In this document: positions 61,232-64,000 of the stretch, piece by piece
Position numbering within the stretch: position 1 is the first letter of the stretch
How the letters are laid out: each line of letters begins with the position of its first letter
NCBI GenBank assembly: GCA_001596135.1
Contig: CP014773.1
Span: forward strand, 2,418,001 to 2,482,000
Reading direction: 5' to 3'
DNA from: Mucilaginibacter sp. PAMC 26640
GTDB lineage: Bacteria > Bacteroidota > Bacteroidia > Sphingobacteriales > Sphingobacteriaceae
Length of the DNA: 64,000 nt
Program-made: the position numbers and the translations under genes
Notes under the pieces: model-generated
The model's input: the letters and a program-made list of their open reading frames with translations, nothing else
The model's database searches: none
What the model was told of the DNA's origin: nothing

Positions 61232-63607
61232 ATGTTTGTAATAAAAAGAGACGGCAGAAGAGAATCAGTAAAATTCGACAAGATTACAGCCCGCATTGAA
61301 AAACTGTGTTATGGTTTTAACCTGGTTGACCCGATAGACGTGGCCAAAAAGGTAATTGAGGGATTGTTTGACGGGGTAACCACCTCGGAACTGGACAACC
61401 TTGCGGCAGAAACAGCAGCATCGTTAACCACTAAACACCCCGATTATGCATTGCTGGCATCGCGTATAGCTATCAGCAACCTGCATAAAAACACTACCAA
61501 GTCGTTCTCAGAAACAATGAAACGTATGTATGAGTACGTTGATAAAAAAACAGGTAAGAACGCTGCGTTACTGGCTGATGATGTTTTCCAGATCATTCGC
61601 GATAACGCGGAGCTTTTAGATAGCAGCATAATCTACGACCGCGATTTCGGTTTCGATTACTTCGGTTTTAAAACTTTAGAAAAATCATACCTTTTAAAAA
61701 TTGACGGTAAAATTGCCGAGCGCCCTCAGCACTTGTTTATGCGTGTATCGGTTGGTATCCATAAAGAGGATATCGATAGCGCTATCAAAACTTATAACCT
61801 GATGAGCGAGCGTTGGTTTACCCACGCTACGCCTACACTGTTCAATGCAGGTACGCCAAAACCACAAATGTCATCATGCTTTTTGTTAACCATGAAGGAC
61901 GATAGCATAGAGGGTATTTACGATACTTTGAAGCAAACTGCCAAGATCTCGCAAAGTGCCGGTGGTATTGGTTTAAGCATCCACAACGTACGTGCTACAG
62001 GTTCATACATCAGCGGTACAAACGGTACCAGTAACGGTATCATCCCGATGCTGAAAGTATTTAATGATACCGCACGTTATGTAGACCAGGGCGGCGGCAA
62101 GCGTAAAGGCGCTTTCGCTATCTATTTGGAGCCATGGCATGCAGATATCTTCGAGTTTTTAGATCTCCGCAAAAACCACGGTAAAGAGGAAATGCGTGCA
62201 CGTGATTTGTTCTATGCCCTTTGGGTATCAGATCTGTTCATGAAGCGTGTGGAAGCTAACGAGGACTGGAGCCTTTTCTGCCCGCATGAGGCACCGGGAT
62301 TGGCCGATTGCCACAGCGCAGAATTTGAAGCACTTTACACTAAATACGAAAGAGAAGGCCGTGCACGTAAAACCATTAAAGCACAGGAACTTTGGTTTGC
62401 AGTATTGGATAGCCAGGTAGAAACCGGTACTCCGTACCTGTTATATAAAGATGCTGCCAACGCAAAATCTAACCAACAAAACCTGGGTACCATCAAAAGC
62501 TCAAATCTTTGTACGGAAATTATAGAGTACACTTCAGATAAAGAAGTTGCCGTATGTAATCTTGCGTCCTTAGCATTGCCACGTTACGTGATCAACGGTG
62601 AGTTTGACCATGCCAAGTTATACGAAGTAACCTATCAGGCTACTTTGAACCTGAACAAGATCATCGATCATAACTATTACCCGGTTGAGGAAGCCCGTTA
62701 CAGCAACCTTCGCCACCGCCCGATCGGCTTAGGCGTACAAGGTTTGGCCGATGCCTTTATTCTGCTGCGTTTACCTTTCGAAAGCGAAGCGGCTAAACAG
62801 CTTAACAAAGAGATCTTTGAAACCATTTACTTTGCTGCCATGACGGCTTCTAAGGATCTGGCTATAAAAGACGGCGCTTACGAAACCTTTAAAGGTTCGC
62901 CTTTATCGCAGGGTAAGTTCCAGTTTGATCTTTGGAATGAAAAACCGGCCAGCAGCCGTTGGGATTGGGAAAACCTGCGTTTAGATGTAATGAACCACGG
63001 TGTACGCAACTCACTGCTAGTAGCGCCAATGCCAACCGCATCTACTTCACAGATATTGGGAAACAACGAGTGTTTTGAGCCGTATACCTCTAACATCTAC
63101 ACCCGTCGTGTATTGAGCGGAGAATTTGTTATCGTAAATAAACACCTGCTGCGCGACCTGGTTAACCGCAACCTTTGGACCCCGGCCATGAAAGACAGGA
63201 TTATCACTGCAAACGGTTCTATCCAGGACATTGCTGAGATCCCTGCTGACATCAAAGAACTTTATAAAACAGTTTGGGAAATCAAGATGCGTAACATCAT
63301 TGATATGGCTGCTGATAGGGGTGCGTATATCTGCCAATCGCAATCGCTTAACCTGTTTATTAACTCGCCAAATGCAAGCAAATTGACTTCAATGCACTTC
63401 TACGCATGGAAGAAAGGCCTAAAAACAGGTATGTACTATCTGCGTACACAGGCAGCATCACAAGCGGTTAAATTTACAGTGGAGAACCAGGGCGGTAAAA
63501 ACATGGAAGCCGTTATACCCGAAGTTGTTGCAGATAACAGCACCGAGGATGTACCGGCTGGCCCATCTTGCTCAATGGACGAAGGTTGCGTTACTTGTTC
63601 AGCATAA
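61232..63607 (+). CDS. nrdA: Ribonucleotide reductase class Ia large (catalytic) subunit, eukaryote-like type
   Basis: 791 residues. An ATP-cone allosteric domain (about 1-90, [18 protein letters not shown]) precedes the catalytic barrel. Active-site elements: [20 protein letters not shown], the NLCTEI region with the thiyl-radical side Cys, and [19 protein letters not shown]. The C-terminal redox pair is in GCVTCSA. Length and sequence resemble animal R1 (about 792) more than E. coli NrdA. It reduces ribonucleoside diphosphates to deoxy forms. The ATP cone implies dATP feedback control. Confidence 0.97.
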   Translation: MFVIKRDGRRESVKFDKITARIEKLCYGFNLVDPIDVAKKVIEGLFDGVTTSELDNLAAETAASLTTKHPDYALLASRIAISNLHKNTTKSFSETMKRMYEYVDKKTGKNAALLADDVFQIIRDNAELLDSSIIYDRDFGFDYFGFKTLEKSYLLKIDGKIAERPQHLFMRVSVGIHKEDIDSAIKTYNLMSERWFTHATPTLFNAGTPKPQMSSCFLLTMKDDSIEGIYDTLKQTAKISQSAGGIGLSIHNVRATGSYISGTNGTSNGIIPMLKVFNDTARYVDQGGGKRKGAFAIYLEPWHADIFEFLDLRKNHGKEEMRARDLFYALWVSDLFMKRVEANEDWSLFCPHEAPGLADCHSAEFEALYTKYEREGRARKTIKAQELWFAVLDSQVETGTPYLLYKDAANAKSNQQNLGTIKSSNLCTEIIEYTSDKEVAVCNLASLALPRYVINGEFDHAKLYEVTYQATLNLNKIIDHNYYPVEEARYSNLRHRPIGLGVQGLADAFILLRLPFESEAAKQLNKEIFETIYFAAMTASKDLAIKDGAYETFKGSPLSQGKFQFDLWNEKPASSRWDWENLRLDVMNHGVRNSLLVAPMPTASTSQILGNNECFEPYTSNIYTRRVLSGEFVIVNKHLLRDLVNRNLWTPAMKDRIITANGSIQDIAEIPADIKELYKTVWEIKMRNIIDMAADRGAYICQSQSLNLFINSPNASKLTSMHFYAWKKGLKTGMYYLRTQAASQAVKFTVENQGGKNMEAVIPEVVADNSTEDVPAGPSCSMDEGCVTCSA

Positions 63608-63614
63608 TTTATTA

Positions 63615-63660
63615 CTCCGAAAAACGGCAAGACCGAAAGACGGGAAGTCCGCAATACCAA
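63615..63660. repeat. Left part of a CCGAAAG/GGAAGTCCG low-complexity inverted pair
   Basis: CGGCAAGACCGAAAGACGGG followed by AAGTCCGC just after nrdA. A similar string in the opposite orientation (GGACTTTCGGTCTACCGGAC then TTCCGGAC) lies at 63860-63888. Related CCGAAAG words appear before msrB at about 59050-59090. Confidence 0.6.
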
Positions 63661-63691
63661 AAGTCCTTAAGACTGAACGTGTTTAAGATAG

Positions 63692-63727
63692 GAGAGGCCG
63701 GAAAACTGAAAAGTTTTCCGGTCTCTC
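63692..63727. terminator. Long GAAA-tetraloop hairpin after nrdA
   Basis: GAGAGGCCGGAAAACT pairs with AGTTTTCCGGTCTCTC over 16 bp with one G-T pair, closed by a GAAA tetraloop (63708-63711). It lies 85 bp after the nrdA stop. The following sequence is only moderately T-rich (GTTTTC), so it may end transcription or protect the 3' end of the nrd message. Confidence 0.8.
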
Positions 63728-63859
63728 GTTTTCAGGAAAAAATGCAAACCATAACGCCTTACTTGCCCTAAGATAAGAACGTCAAGGCACTGCTCTCTTT
63801 TACCATCTGATGATTTGCCAATTAGGAATCTTCCCGATATTTGAACCATAACAATTTTC

Positions 63860-63888
63860 CGGACTTTCGGTCTACCGGACTTCCGGAC
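63860..63888. repeat. Right part of the CCGAAAG/GGAAGTCCG inverted pair
   Basis: GGACTTTCGGTCTACCGGAC followed by TTCCGGAC, an approximate inverse of 63620-63647 beyond the nrdA hairpin. It sits eight bases before the next gene. Confidence 0.6.
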
Positions 63889-63896
63889 TATAAAGC

Positions 63897-64000
63897 ATGA
63901 CAAAACACGAGATCATCCCCTGCGAGCGTTGCGGCGCACGTATTGAATGCAAGGCAAATTCCTACACCAAATGCCAGTGCAGTGTTGTACAGTTAACTAT
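63897..64000 (+). CDS. Cysteine-rich CWC-family protein, partial (C-terminus beyond window)
   Basis: ATG at 63897, frame open to the window end, 34 codons visible. CERCGARIECKANSYTKCQC with the following SVVQLT matches the small CWC family (pattern C-x2-C-x5-C-x7-C-x-C). These are short probable zinc-binding proteins of unknown function. No strong ribosome binding site is visible. Confidence 0.75.
   Translation, partial: MTKHEIIPCERCGARIECKANSYTKCQCSVVQLT

Overview
The window looks like chromosomal DNA of a Bacteroidota bacterium, most likely a Sphingobacteriaceae member such as Mucilaginibacter or Pedobacter (inference from protein character). The grounds are: promoters of the Bacteroidetes form TAnnTTTG (clear before sucD and before the oxoamine synthase gene); the gene content and order of the division and cell-wall (dcw) cluster; a eukaryote-like class Ia ribonucleotide reductase pair; a UpxY/NusG-like antiterminator at the head of a surface-polysaccharide operon; and a small Hc1-like histone gene.

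Layout. (1) 1-17361, minus strand: one long exopolysaccharide/capsule operon read from right to left. It starts with outer-membrane export lipoprotein Wza, tyrosine kinase/co-polymerase Wzc and a NusG-like antiterminator. Then come an AsnB-type amidotransferase, an ABC-export ATPase (Wzt type), a double FkbM methyltransferase, a GT11 fucosyltransferase, an acyltransferase, a SAM methyltransferase and eight further glycosyltransferases, the last cut by the window edge. No Wzm permease, flippase or polymerase gene is visible here. (2) 17447-19354, plus: a divergent GT2 and a WecA-like initiating phosphoglycosyltransferase, which probably serve the same polysaccharide. (3) 19417-27241, plus: gap, a GNAT enzyme, pgk, a membrane protein, a GMC oxidoreductase, a CocE-type hydrolase and a VOC protein. 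(4) 27242-27748: non-coding DNA holding a hairpin repeat array. (5) purU (minus), then the dcw cluster on plus from 28926 to 45792: mraZ, rsmH, ftsL-like, ftsI, murE, mraY, murD, an inserted four-helix-bundle gene, ftsW, murG, murC, ftsQ, ftsA, ftsZ. (6) 46005-59513: an oxoamine synthase, an Hc1-like histone, dapA, a UbiD-family decarboxylase, two transporters, sucD, a TlpA-like protein, a serine hydrolase, msrB and hypotheticals. (7) 59514-63607: a long structured leader and nrdB-nrdA; then a strong hairpin and the start of a CWC-family cysteine-rich protein.

The most unusual features are in the repeats and non-coding DNA. A GC-rich palindromic element occurs as paired copies before murD and before murG, and inverted copies of it are translated in frame as the first 30 residues of both enzymes. 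The two 67-bp coding copies are about 90% identical and sit at exactly the same distance from their non-ATG start codons, much like the in-frame palindromic elements of Rickettsia. Other signals: four DnaA-box-like sites within 60 bp between ftsA and ftsZ; an intrinsic terminator between murG and murC; an S23/IVP-type four-helix-bundle gene flanked by inverted repeats inside the dcw cluster; a 10-bp-stem hairpin array after the VOC gene; a perfect 22-bp-period minisatellite; and nested dyads in the nrdB leader. I see no tRNA, rRNA, CRISPR array, transposase or prophage.
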